Source of the DNA: Gemmatimonadaceae bacterium
GTDB taxonomy: Bacteria > Gemmatimonadota > Gemmatimonadetes > Gemmatimonadales > Gemmatimonadaceae
Length of the DNA stretch: 64,000 nt
NCBI GenBank assembly: GCA_025930755.1
Contig: JAICOJ010000003.1
Location: 34,703-98,702 of the forward strand
Direction: 5' to 3'
The notes under the pieces are model-generated. The model searched no databases. It had not been told where the DNA came from and was given only the letters and a program-made list of their open reading frames with translations. The position numbers and the translations under genes were made by a program. The first letter of the stretch is position 1, and each line of letters starts with the position of its first letter. This document shows positions 15,636 to 23,440 of this stretch, one piece after another.

Positions 15636-18461
15636 ATGCGAATACCCTTGTCGATTCTTTCCCTGCTCACTGCGGTCGGTCTCATGATGGCCGTCCCCGC
15701 TCTTACTCACGCTCAACTCACGATCACTCTCGAAGGCTCGGTTCGCAACAATGCGGGCGAGCCGGTCGTCGGTGCGGTCGTCGCGGTGGTGAATCCCGCG
15801 ACGAACGAGCGCCGCGGCGTGAACACCAGCGATCTCGGCCGGTTCCGAATCCTCGGCCTCGGTCCCGGTCGGTATGAAGTCACCGTTCGCGCCATCGGGT
15901 TCGAGCAAGAGAGCCAGATGGTCGAGCTATTGCTCGGGCAGCGCGCCAATCTCGTGTTCGATCTCGAGCCATCGACGACGCAGCTCACCGGCGTCGAAGT
16001 GACAGCCGATCGCACGACCACCGTCGAAGTCCAGCGGACATCCGTGTCGGCGCCAGTCGTGCAGCAGATGATCGAGCAGCTTCCGACGATCGACCGCAAC
16101 ATCATGACGCTGGCCGCGGTCACGCCCGGGGTGAGAGGCTTCGCACCGCAAGCAGGGCGCGCGCTTCCCTCGGCGGGCGCGATGCCCGAGCTGCGCTTCA
16201 GCAATTTCTATCTCGATGGGATCGAGCTGAAGAGTCTCTTCAACGGGAACCTCGTCGGCATTCCGCAGACGGGTGCACCGCTGCCGCAGGAGGCCGTTCA
16301 GGAGTTTCGCGTCTTCATCAACCCCTACGACGCGGAATACTCGCATGCCGGCGCGTACGTGATCAGCGCCGAGTCGAACCGCGGGACGAACGAGACCAAA
16401 GGGGCGGTGTTCGGGTTCTTCCAGGACAAGTCGATGGTGGCGCGGACGAACTTTCAGACGGTGACACCCGACTTCAACCGCATGCAGGTCGGCGCGAACC
16501 TCCGCGGCCCGATTCAGCGGGATCGGCTCTTCTATGCGCTGAACTATGAAGTGACGGACAGCGACAACTTCATCGACGTGGTGCCGGGGCGCCCGGCGAG
16601 CAGTCCCGGTGTTTGGGATGGGCTGCGCGGTTCCTTCAAGGCCCCGAATCTCAATCACACCGGTTTTCTCCGGGGCACGTACACGCCGAGTGAGCGAAAT
16701 ACGTTCGACCTGTCGTGGTCGACGCGATACATGACGGGCGAGTCGAACTTCGGCGGGACCGTCGCGCGGAATGGCGGGATCGATCAGTCGTACTTCATCA
16801 ACGTCGGGCAGCTCCGTCACCGCTATCTCCCCTCGTCCAATGTGCTGAACGAGCTCAGCCTCCAGATCGTGAAGTGGCACCACGATGAAGGGATGCTCGT
16901 CGAGCGCGAGCAGCGGGTCTACCCCAGCGTGACGCAGGGGACGGCAACGTTCCCGCTGGAGCTGAACGAGACGCATCTCCGGCTGATCAACCGCCTGACG
17001 TACACGAAGGACAACTGGGGCGGCTCGCACGTCTTCAAGGTCGGCGCTGAGGTGAGCCGCATCGATGCCGATCAGTTCTCGCCGAACTTCCGGATGGGGA
17101 GCTTTCGCTTCACGACCGACACGAGCCAGAACCCCAACCAGGCGACGATCGGCGTCGGCTATCAGGACCGGCAGGGCATCGCCGATGCGCGGGCCGAGCT
17201 CAGCGGGTGGATCACCGGCTTCTATCTGAATGACGAGTGGCGGCCGACGTCGACGCTCACGCTCAACCTCGGCCTTCGCTACGATGCCGAGCTCAACACC
17301 ATCAACAACGATTTCACCGTACCGTGGGCGAGTGATACCGCGATCACGAACAAGGCCGCGCTCGCCAACTACATCAATCGCGGCGACCGCAAGAACGACT
17401 TGAACAACCTGTCGCCGCGTGTCTCGTTCTCGTGGGATCCGATCGGCGAGAACCGCACCTTCCTTCGCGGCGGCTTCGGCATCATCTACGATCGCGTCGC
17501 GAGCTTCATTGGCTTCCAGGAGCGACTGGCGGCGACGTGGCGCAGCTATACGATCGCCAACCCGGCCACCATGGACGTCGCGCTCCTGCGCGCGCAGGTC
17601 ATCGCCGGGACGGTGCCATCGACGCCGAACATCATTCTGGTGAAGAACAAGATGGAGGCGCCCGAGAACCGGCAGATGTCGGTCGGCATCGGTCACCAGT
17701 TCACGCCCGATCTCGCGCTCAATGTCGACTACGTCCACCAGGATGTTCGCCATCTCTATAACCGGCTCAATGCGAACTACCTGAACACGCAGCCGAATCC
17801 GGACGCGCGCGTCCTGACGCCGAACTACGGCGACATCATTCTGTGGGATGACTTCGCCAAGGCAAAGTACGACGCGGTCATGATGTCAGTGAACTATCGA
17901 CGCGGCCGCTTGCTGTCCAACCTCGCGTACACGTTAGGCTGGGCCAAGGCCGACTACGACGCTGTGACCGCCCCTGCCTTCGCCTTCCGCAGCTCGTACA
18001 ACATGCAGGAGACCATCGGCGACGAGCGGCACCGCGTGGTCCTCTCGGAGGTGGCCGACTTCGACTGGCTGGGCGGTCTTCAGATCGCGGGGATCGTGAC
18101 GCTGGCGAGCCCGCGGCCCTTCGGGGCGTCGATCGGGCAGGACCTCAACTTCGACAACGACTTCGCCGATGATTTCTTCCCCGACGGCAGCCCGTCGGGC
18201 AAGCGCACGATTCGCCCGGACAACGACTTCAAGAACTGGTATCGCAACGTCGACCTCCGCGTTGGGAAGTCGCTGTTCACCACGCAGGGGACCACGGTTC
18301 GCCTGACGGCGGAAGTCTTCAACGTCTTCAACACGGACAACATCTCGGCGTACGGTGGCCGGCAGAAGACCGCGGCCGGGGTGGACATCACGAACTTCGG
18401 CCAGCCAACAGGTGCCTTCGGCGCGCGTCGGGCGCAGGTAGGGGCGAGATTCGAGTTCTGA
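15636..18461 (+). CDS. TonB-dependent outer-membrane receptor with carboxypeptidase-like N-domain
   Basis: A 941-residue outer-membrane receptor. A signal peptide (MRIPLSILSLLTAVGLMMAV, cleaved near THAQ) precedes a carboxypeptidase regulatory-like domain (residues about 28-115, GSVRNNAGEPVVGAVVAV). A plug domain and a large beta-barrel follow. The protein ends in an aromatic residue (RFEF), typical of barrel insertion signals. The frame is open for 700 bases upstream, but that part is antisense to the phosphodiester glycosidase, so ATG 15636 with its signal peptide is the start. It probably imports an oligosaccharide or peptide with TonB energy. No SusD partner is adjacent, unlike the receptor at 38778. 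Confidence 0.87.
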   Translation: MRIPLSILSLLTAVGLMMAVPALTHAQLTITLEGSVRNNAGEPVVGAVVAVVNPATNERRGVNTSDLGRFRILGLGPGRYEVTVRAIGFEQESQMVELLLGQRANLVFDLEPSTTQLTGVEVTADRTTTVEVQRTSVSAPVVQQMIEQLPTIDRNIMTLAAVTPGVRGFAPQAGRALPSAGAMPELRFSNFYLDGIELKSLFNGNLVGIPQTGAPLPQEAVQEFRVFINPYDAEYSHAGAYVISAESNRGTNETKGAVFGFFQDKSMVARTNFQTVTPDFNRMQVGANLRGPIQRDRLFYALNYEVTDSDNFIDVVPGRPASSPGVWDGLRGSFKAPNLNHTGFLRGTYTPSERNTFDLSWSTRYMTGESNFGGTVARNGGIDQSYFINVGQLRHRYLPSSNVLNELSLQIVKWHHDEGMLVEREQRVYPSVTQGTATFPLELNETHLRLINRLTYTKDNWGGSHVFKVGAEVSRIDADQFSPNFRMGSFRFTTDTSQNPNQATIGVGYQDRQGIADARAELSGWITGFYLNDEWRPTSTLTLNLGLRYDAELNTINNDFTVPWASDTAITNKAALANYINRGDRKNDLNNLSPRVSFSWDPIGENRTFLRGGFGIIYDRVASFIGFQERLAATWRSYTIANPATMDVALLRAQVIAGTVPSTPNIILVKNKMEAPENRQMSVGIGHQFTPDLALNVDYVHQDVRHLYNRLNANYLNTQPNPDARVLTPNYGDIILWDDFAKAKYDAVMMSVNYRRGRLLSNLAYTLGWAKADYDAVTAPAFAFRSSYNMQETIGDERHRVVLSEVADFDWLGGLQIAGIVTLASPRPFGASIGQDLNFDNDFADDFFPDGSPSGKRTIRPDNDFKNWYRNVDLRVGKSLFTTQGTTVRLTAEVFNVFNTDNISAYGGRQKTAAGVDITNFGQPTGAFGARRAQVGARFEF

Positions 18462-18464
18462 GCA

Positions 18465-18546
18465 GGAACGGGGAAGGAGGAACGAGGAAGGAGGAAGCGG
18501 CACGCCGATCGTTGTTGCGCGCTTCCTCGTTCCTCGTTCCTTATTC
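18465..18546. repeat. Heptad palindrome, GAACGAG family, copy 1
   Basis: The left arm (18465-18500) carries GGAACGAGGAAGGAGGAAGC-type units. The right arm (18520-18544) is CGCTTCCTCGTTCCTCGTTC followed by CTTATT. The centre is short. It lies between the TonB receptor stop and the TIGR03546 gene and could end transcription of the receptor gene. Confidence 0.75.
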
Positions 18547-18549
18547 ACC

Positions 18550-19071
18550 ATGCTGACGCTGCTGAAGCTTCTCCAATCGCTCATCAAGACGCTGCACTCC
18601 GAGGGGACGCCCGGCCAGGTCGCGGCGGGAATCGCCCTGGGATCGGTGCTCGGCCTCACGCCGGTCATGAACGTCCACAATCTCCTGATTGCGGCGGTCA
18701 TCCTCGTCCTGAACGTTTCGATTGGCGGCGCCCTCCTCGGGTGGGCGCTCTTCCTGCCGCTGGGATTTGCGCTCGACCCGGTCTTCGATCGCGTCGGCCG
18801 CCAGTTGCTGCTCGAGACCCCAGCGCTGGAACCGATGTGGACGGCGTGGTTCAACACCCCCGTGCTCCCCTATACCAACTTCAACAACACGATCGTACTC
18901 GGCAGCTTCGTGACCTGGCTGGTCCTGGCCCTGCCAATCTACTTCGCGGCGCGCCATGGCGTCGCGCGCTATCGGGCGACGCTGGGAGAGCGGGTTCGTC
19001 GCTCGCGCTTCTACAATGCCGTCACCGCCTCCAAAGCGTACAATGTCTACACCTGGTTCCGCCCGGACTGA
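18550..19071 (+). CDS. TIGR03546 family inner-membrane protein
   Basis: A 173-residue protein with several hydrophobic helices and the family start MLTLLKLLQSLIKTLHSEGT, then PGQVAAGIALGSVLGLTPVM as in DUF2062-like proteins. The middle has the conserved TAWFNTPVLPYTNFNNT segment and the C-terminus a basic RYRATLGERVRRSRFYNA stretch. TIGR03546 proteins are rare and are typically encoded next to TIGR03545 proteins, as here, where the following gene overlaps by 29 bases. The function of the pair is not established; a membrane complex is likely. Confidence 0.8.
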   Translation: MLTLLKLLQSLIKTLHSEGTPGQVAAGIALGSVLGLTPVMNVHNLLIAAVILVLNVSIGGALLGWALFLPLGFALDPVFDRVGRQLLLETPALEPMWTAWFNTPVLPYTNFNNTIVLGSFVTWLVLALPIYFAARHGVARYRATLGERVRRSRFYNAVTASKAYNVYTWFRPD

Positions 19072-20959
19072 CGCGGGCCAGGAGGCCCACTACACACCCG
19101 AGGCCCGCGGCACGCCACACGGCGAAGCGAGATCGCCGACACGAAAGCGGCTGGTTCGGTGGCAGGGGCTCATTCCGCTCGGCCTGCTGCTCCTTGCCCT
19201 CGTGGCGTTCTGGTTTCTCTTTGGCGACCGCGTAGTTAGGCAGACGGCGGCCGAGGCGGCGACGAAGGCGCTCGGGACGCAGGTGGACATCGCGTCGCTC
19301 GAAGTGCGCGAGAGCGAGAGCTCGGTCGAGCTCCGCGGCCTGGCGATCGCCGACCCGTTCAACCCCCGACGCAACGTCCTCTCCGCGGATCGCATCCGGG
19401 TCGAGCTCGAGCCGACGCCGCTGCTCGAGAAGAAGCTGATCATCCGTCGCCTCGCCGTGGGCGGGGTGCGGCTGGGAACGATGCGGAGCGAGCCTGCACG
19501 CCACATCGATGACGCCGGCTTCGCGGCCACCACGCTCCGCAGTATCCGTGAGTGGGCCGCGACGTACCGGCATCCCGTGCTCGCCCTCACGCCGATCGAC
19601 ACGATCAGGCAGATCGTACTGGATCCGACCCAGCTTGGCACGGTGAAAGCCGCTACCGCGCTTGGAGCCACCGCCGACTCGGTGCGCGGCGTGCTCGAGG
19701 CCCAGTGGCGCGGGCTCGATCTGCGCACCGCCTTCGACTCCTCGGAGGCGCTCGTCAGGCGCCTCGCGGGTGCGACTCCACGCACACTTGGCCTCGATGG
19801 TACGCGGCGAGCGGTGTCCGATGTCCGTCGCGTGGTGCGGCAGATCGACGAGGCAAGGAACCGTCTCGAGATGCTGCATCGGAGCGCGCGGGCCGGTGTT
19901 GCCGTGCTCGATACCGGCATCGCGTCCCTCGATGCGGCCCGCCGCGCGGACTACGCCTTCGCGCGAGGTCTGCTCGAGATCCCGTCCCTCGAAGGGCCGG
20001 ACATCGGGGGCGCGCTCTTCGGTCCGGTGACGCTCGATCGGTATCAACAGGTGGTCTATTGGGCGGAGCTTGCGCAACGGTACATGCCTCCGGGGCTCCG
20101 ACCGCGACCGCGCGACGGGCCAGAGCGGCTACGCGCCGCTGGCGCGACGATCGCCTTTCCGCGAGCCAGGCAGCTCCCGGATTTCCACCTTCGCGACGGT
20201 CAGCTCGATTTCGCCTTGGCCGACGGCGCCGCACGGGGCAGCTACATCGCTCGACTCAGCGACCTAACGACCGCGCCCGCGCTCGTGGGAAAGCCGATGC
20301 GCTTTTCGGCCCGACGTGACGCGGCAGGCACGGCAATGGGCGCGCTACAGGTCGCGGGACTCATCGACCACACGGCTGGCCGCGTACGCGATTCGCTGCG
20401 TGCCGTGGGTAGCGACATTACCCTGCCCAGGTTCGCGCTGCCGGGGCTCCCCTTGCGCGTCGACCCCGGTAAGGGCACGAGTCAGCTCGACTTCCTTCGC
20501 AACGGCGACCGCATCGCGGCACGCTGGGTCATCCGCTCCAGCGACGTGCGGTGGCTCCCCGATTCATCGCGTGCCCGCGCGCTGAACCCGCTGGAGCAGC
20601 TCGTCGGTCGCGTGGTGTCCGGACTTCGAGAGCTCGAGATCACCGCGAACCTCACCGGAGAGATTCGGTCGCCCACGATCGCGATCAGCTCCAACCTCGA
20701 CCGTGCGGTGGCTGCTCGCGTTCGTGAAGTGGCGGGCGAGGAGATCGCCAAGGCGGAGGCGCGCGCCCGCGCGGCGGTCGATCGGATCGTCGAAGAGCGC
20801 ACGGCTCCGGTACGTGCCCGAATCGCGGAGCTTCGTGCGGAATCCGAGCGTCGTGTCGCCGACGCGCGTGCGCGACTCGAGGAGGAGCGCCGGCGGTTGC
20901 AGACGCGGCTCGATTCGCTCACCGGTGGACTGGGTGGGATCCCCCTGCCTCGCGGATAG
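19043..20959 (+). CDS. TIGR03545 family protein (AsmA-like large periplasmic protein)
   Basis: A 638-residue protein with one N-terminal membrane anchor (about residues 40-62, GLIPLGLLLLALVAFWFLFG) and a long periplasmic part. Near the anchor the sequence resembles AsmA-type domains (GTQVDIASLEVRESESSVEL and IRVELEPTPLLEKKLIIRRL). The C-terminal 90 residues are a strongly charged coiled coil (EEIAKAEARARAAVDRIVEE). The ATG at 19043 overlaps the partner gene; an upstream ATG at 19016 is possible. Together with TIGR03546 it may form an envelope complex, but no reaction is known. Confidence 0.78.
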   Translation: MSTPGSARTDAGQEAHYTPEARGTPHGEARSPTRKRLVRWQGLIPLGLLLLALVAFWFLFGDRVVRQTAAEAATKALGTQVDIASLEVRESESSVELRGLAIADPFNPRRNVLSADRIRVELEPTPLLEKKLIIRRLAVGGVRLGTMRSEPARHIDDAGFAATTLRSIREWAATYRHPVLALTPIDTIRQIVLDPTQLGTVKAATALGATADSVRGVLEAQWRGLDLRTAFDSSEALVRRLAGATPRTLGLDGTRRAVSDVRRVVRQIDEARNRLEMLHRSARAGVAVLDTGIASLDAARRADYAFARGLLEIPSLEGPDIGGALFGPVTLDRYQQVVYWAELAQRYMPPGLRPRPRDGPERLRAAGATIAFPRARQLPDFHLRDGQLDFALADGAARGSYIARLSDLTTAPALVGKPMRFSARRDAAGTAMGALQVAGLIDHTAGRVRDSLRAVGSDITLPRFALPGLPLRVDPGKGTSQLDFLRNGDRIAARWVIRSSDVRWLPDSSRARALNPLEQLVGRVVSGLRELEITANLTGEIRSPTIAISSNLDRAVAARVREVAGEEIAKAEARARAAVDRIVEERTAPVRARIAELRAESERRVADARARLEEERRRLQTRLDSLTGGLGGIPLPRG

Positions 20960-20967
20960 GATGAGTA

Positions 20968-20994
20968 CCGCCGCGCGGACGATCCACGCGGCGG
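20968..20994. terminator. Bidirectional hairpin between convergent genes
   Basis: CCGCCGCGCGGA (20968-20979) and TCCACGCGGCGG (20983-20994) form a GC-rich stem with one mismatch and a three-base loop, midway between the TIGR03545 stop and the stop of the opposing barrel gene. There is no T-run. Confidence 0.5.
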
Positions 20995-21018
20995 CGTCAT
21001 CGTGTTGTCCGAGGATGC

Positions 21019-21609
21019 TTAGAACTTGATCGTCAGCCCCGCGGCGACCGCGACGTCGTTACGGGTCTTGGCCTCGCCGCTGCCCGTCAGCGGCTTGAAG
21101 CGCGAGACGTAGTCGCGCCCTTCGATGCGAACCCCGAACTGCCCGAAGCCGAACTCGCCGCCTAACGCCCCGTACCCGGCGACGTTGGTCTTCGCGTCGA
21201 CGTCCAGATCGCGGTAGTCATACGTCCGTCCACCGACCCCAAGGCCGACGAAGGGAGTGAAATCCCACGAAGCGCGCTGCACCCACGCCGGGGCGCGAAG
21301 CTCGGCGCCGACGTCATACTGGAGCAGGTCCAGCGTTTGGCCCGCGCCGACTCGATCCTCGGTCGGGGACCAGCCGAGCGTGCCGGTGATCGCGAGCTGG
21401 GGAATCACGCGGTACGACGCCTGCGCGCCGACGAGAATCGCATCCTTCAGAATGTCGCGCTGATCTCCCGTGGGGAGATAGGCGCCGACGTAGGGACGGA
21501 TCTCGAAATTCCCCGAGCTCTGGGATTGTGCCTCGAGGGGATTCGCGACGGCCAGGGCGACCACGGCGAGTCCGCCCAGGAGGCGTGAAACGGAACGACT
21601 GCCTGACAT
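21019..21609 (-). CDS. Small outer-membrane beta-barrel protein
   Basis: A 196-residue exported protein. ATG 21609 is chosen over an upstream in-frame codon because GGAGG lies just before it and a signal peptide follows (SRLLGGLAVVALAVANPLEA, cleaved near EAQ). The mature part has alternating hydrophobic residues with aromatic girdles (FEIRPYVGAYLPTGDQ, FTPFVGLGVGGRTYDY) and ends in IKF, typical of eight-stranded OmpW/OprF-like barrels. It lies downstream of a MarR regulator on the same strand with a palindrome in between, suggesting regulated expression. Role unknown. Confidence 0.75.
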   Translation of the reverse strand: MSGSRSVSRLLGGLAVVALAVANPLEAQSQSSGNFEIRPYVGAYLPTGDQRDILKDAILVGAQASYRVIPQLAITGTLGWSPTEDRVGAGQTLDLLQYDVGAELRAPAWVQRASWDFTPFVGLGVGGRTYDYRDLDVDAKTNVAGYGALGGEFGFGQFGVRIEGRDYVSRFKPLTGSGEAKTRNDVAVAAGLTIKF

Positions 21610-21663
21610 GGTACCACCTCCGTACAAGGGAACGTTCACACTGCGCTGTACGGATCAGTAACG

Positions 21664-21675
21664 TTCATATATGAA
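21664..21675. promoter_or_regulatory. Palindromic operator TTCATATATGAA, possible MarR site
   Basis: A perfect 12-base palindrome lies in the AT-rich gap between the MarR gene and the barrel gene. A direct repeat AACGTTCA occurs at 21631-21638 and 21660-21667. The position upstream of the barrel start and next to a MarR gene suggests a regulator binding site. Confidence 0.45.
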
Positions 21676-21713
21676 GCATAGTTCCCGCCCGATTCCATCG
21701 CGGTCTACGGCGT

Positions 21714-22136
21714 CTATTTCACGCCGGCCAGCATCCGAATGAGAACTTCGCGATCGCGGGGCGGGATGGATGCCGCGAAATCATCCTGGACGCGCTTCAT
21801 GGCGCGGGCGCCTGCCGCGGCGCGCTCCTCTCCCAGGCGGGTAATCGCCGCGCGGACGCTGCGCCGATCGCCCGGATCGTCCACCCGCCGCACGAGTCCA
21901 TCGGCCTCGAGCCGGTCGATCAGCTGAGTCATGTTGGAGCGCACGCAGCTCTGGCGGGTCGCGAGCTCGCCGAGGGCGAGCGGCTGACCGGCGCGCGCGA
22001 GCTGGGAGACGACACCGTACTTCGCCATCGACAGCCCGACCTCCGCCAATGCGCTCTCGAGCCGCTGCTCGAGCGCGTGCGCCGCCTCGAGCAGCGAGAA
22101 CATGACGGGGTCGGCTTTGCCGGCGGGACGGTTCAT
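21714..22136 (-). CDS. MarR family transcriptional regulator
   Basis: A 140-residue winged-helix regulator. The recognition region is LALGELATRQSCVRSNMTQL (residues about 52-71), followed by IDRLEADGLVRRVDDPGDRR, the MarR wing signature. MarR proteins bind palindromic sites as dimers and are released by small phenolic or oxidant ligands. A Cys in the recognition helix (QSCVRSN) could be redox-sensitive, which is speculation. It is upstream of the barrel gene on the same strand, with a perfect palindrome between them. The barrel gene is the obvious candidate target. Confidence 0.85.
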   Translation of the reverse strand: MNRPAGKADPVMFSLLEAAHALEQRLESALAEVGLSMAKYGVVSQLARAGQPLALGELATRQSCVRSNMTQLIDRLEADGLVRRVDDPGDRRSVRAAITRLGEERAAAGARAMKRVQDDFAASIPPRDREVLIRMLAGVK

Positions 22137-22176
22137 AGGTGAACAAAATATCGGGCAGGACCGGCTGTCAAGTTAG

Positions 22177-22343
<167 letters not shown>

Positions 22344-22344
22344 C

Positions 22345-22803
22345 CTACTTCACCTCGAACTCCTTCTTCTGCGCCTCCGTCCCGTTGAGCAGCACGCTCA
22401 GCGTGTAGTTGCCAGCTGGCAGGCCGTTCGGTTGCGAGATGAAGAACACCGTGTTCGCATCGCCGGTCGGCGAAATCGTCTCGGTGCGCTCATCCACGAC
22501 CTGGCCATCCTGGAACGTCCAGCGTGCCGTGATTGTCGCGCTGGTCGCCGTTCCGCTGGTGCGAACCGAGGCATATACCGTGTCGCGCCGCGCGAAGTCG
22601 TCGGTCTCATCGCGGATGGTCTTGTCGGCCTGAACGCCCTTGCCCAGATCGACTTCGGCGATTTCAATGGCCGACGCCTCGGCCACAGCGCCGCCGGAGG
22701 TCGTAGTGCTCGCGTCTTCCGTGCGGTCCTTACACGCAAACGTCGTGAGCGCGAGGGCGAAACACGCGCCCTTGAGCAGCGTGCCGGAAAGAGTGCTCGT
22801 CAT
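22345..22803 (-). CDS. Lipoprotein of unknown function, Ig-like C-terminus
   Basis: A 152-residue exported protein. ATG 22803 follows GAGGAAC and starts a signal peptide ending TTFACKD, an acceptable lipobox. The mature part (about residues 45-152) looks like a beta-sandwich (TARWTFQDGQVVDERTETIS, then NGLPAGNYTLSVLLNGTEAQ), the pattern of bacterial domains that read as added performance or filament decorations. No catalytic motif is visible. It follows the LysM gene with a short overlap of upstream sequence, so the two are probably co-expressed in the envelope. Confidence 0.6.
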   Translation of the reverse strand: MTSTLSGTLLKGACFALALTTFACKDRTEDASTTTSGGAVAEASAIEIAEVDLGKGVQADKTIRDETDDFARRDTVYASVRTSGTATSATITARWTFQDGQVVDERTETISPTGDANTVFFISQPNGLPAGNYTLSVLLNGTEAQKKEFEVK

Positions 22804-22814
22804 GAGTTGGTTCC

Positions 22815-23099
22815 TCACTGCTCAGCGGGAATGGTGAGTACCTGACCCGGATGGATCAGGTCTGGATCCTTGATCTGGTCGCGATTCGCTTCGTAGATCT
22901 GCCGCCACTTCTGTGCGTCGCCATACTCTCGCTTGGCGATTTTCGACAGGCTGTCTCCAGACACCACCGTGTAGCTCCTCACCTCTACTTCGCCCCGCGA
23001 GCGCGGCGCCGTCGAGGAACTGCCGCCCTGAACGTTCGAGAAGTCCGCTTTGGGCTTGTCGGCGTCTTTCTTCTCGGGGTCCTTGTCGAAGAGTCCCAT
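22815..23099 (-). CDS. LysM domain protein (YgaU-like)
   Basis: A 94-residue protein with a hydrophilic N-terminus rich in Lys/Asp and a C-terminal LysM domain (about residues 43-92: YTVVSGDSLSKIAKREYGDA, KWRQIYEANRDQIKDPDLIH, PGQVLTIP). LysM domains bind N-acetylglucosamine-containing chains such as peptidoglycan. There is no signal peptide; the YgaU/LysM small proteins also lack one. The start has GGAG upstream. It is flanked by a small ORF upstream and a lipoprotein gene downstream on the same strand. Confidence 0.8.
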   Translation of the reverse strand: MGLFDKDPEKKDADKPKADFSNVQGGSSSTAPRSRGEVEVRSYTVVSGDSLSKIAKREYGDAQKWRQIYEANRDQIKDPDLIHPGQVLTIPAEQ

Positions 23100-23144
23100 A
23101 TCTCGCTCCGTGGTTTGTCGCCCGGATCTTCCGTGAGCACACCG

Positions 23145-23318
23145 TCACCCACAGACGGACTTTTTGTGGCAGGATGCGTACCCAGGAGAGCGCTCTCCGC
23201 GACAAGTGATCCTCGTCACACGGAAAGGCTCCCCGAGGCTACGAGCGGCCTGGAGGAAGCGCTCGAGGTCCTCCGGCCAGACGTGGACCCCGTGGACACG
23301 CGGCGATGGGCCAGCCAC
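23145..23318 (-). CDS. Small hypothetical protein, 57 residues
   Basis: A short minus-strand frame from GTG 23318 to a TGA at 23145-23147. It has AAGGAGAG eleven bases upstream of the start and strong G/C third-position bias in its central part, which reads VHVWPEDLERFLQAARSLGE. The C-terminus has three Cys (ITC, ASC, SVC). It ends 45 bases before the LysM gene and is on the same strand. I do not recognise the family. It may be missed by annotation because of its size. Confidence 0.45.
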   Translation of the reverse strand: MAGPSPRVHGVHVWPEDLERFLQAARSLGEPFRVTRITCRGERSPGYASCHKKSVCG

Positions 23319-23440
23319 GGCGACGCACTCTCCTTCGATCGATCACGGGCAACCTCGGAAGCGTGACTGCGAGGGACCGACGTACGTGTGGTCCCGTGGT
23401 GCCGCCAGTTATTTTGCGTGATCCCCGCCTCCTCAGGTCA

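Noticed and set aside
15927..17753. 608-codon minus-strand frame opposite the TonB receptor
   Set aside because: The plus-strand receptor has a signal peptide, plug and barrel pattern; the minus frame is an Arg/Val/Asp-rich shadow.
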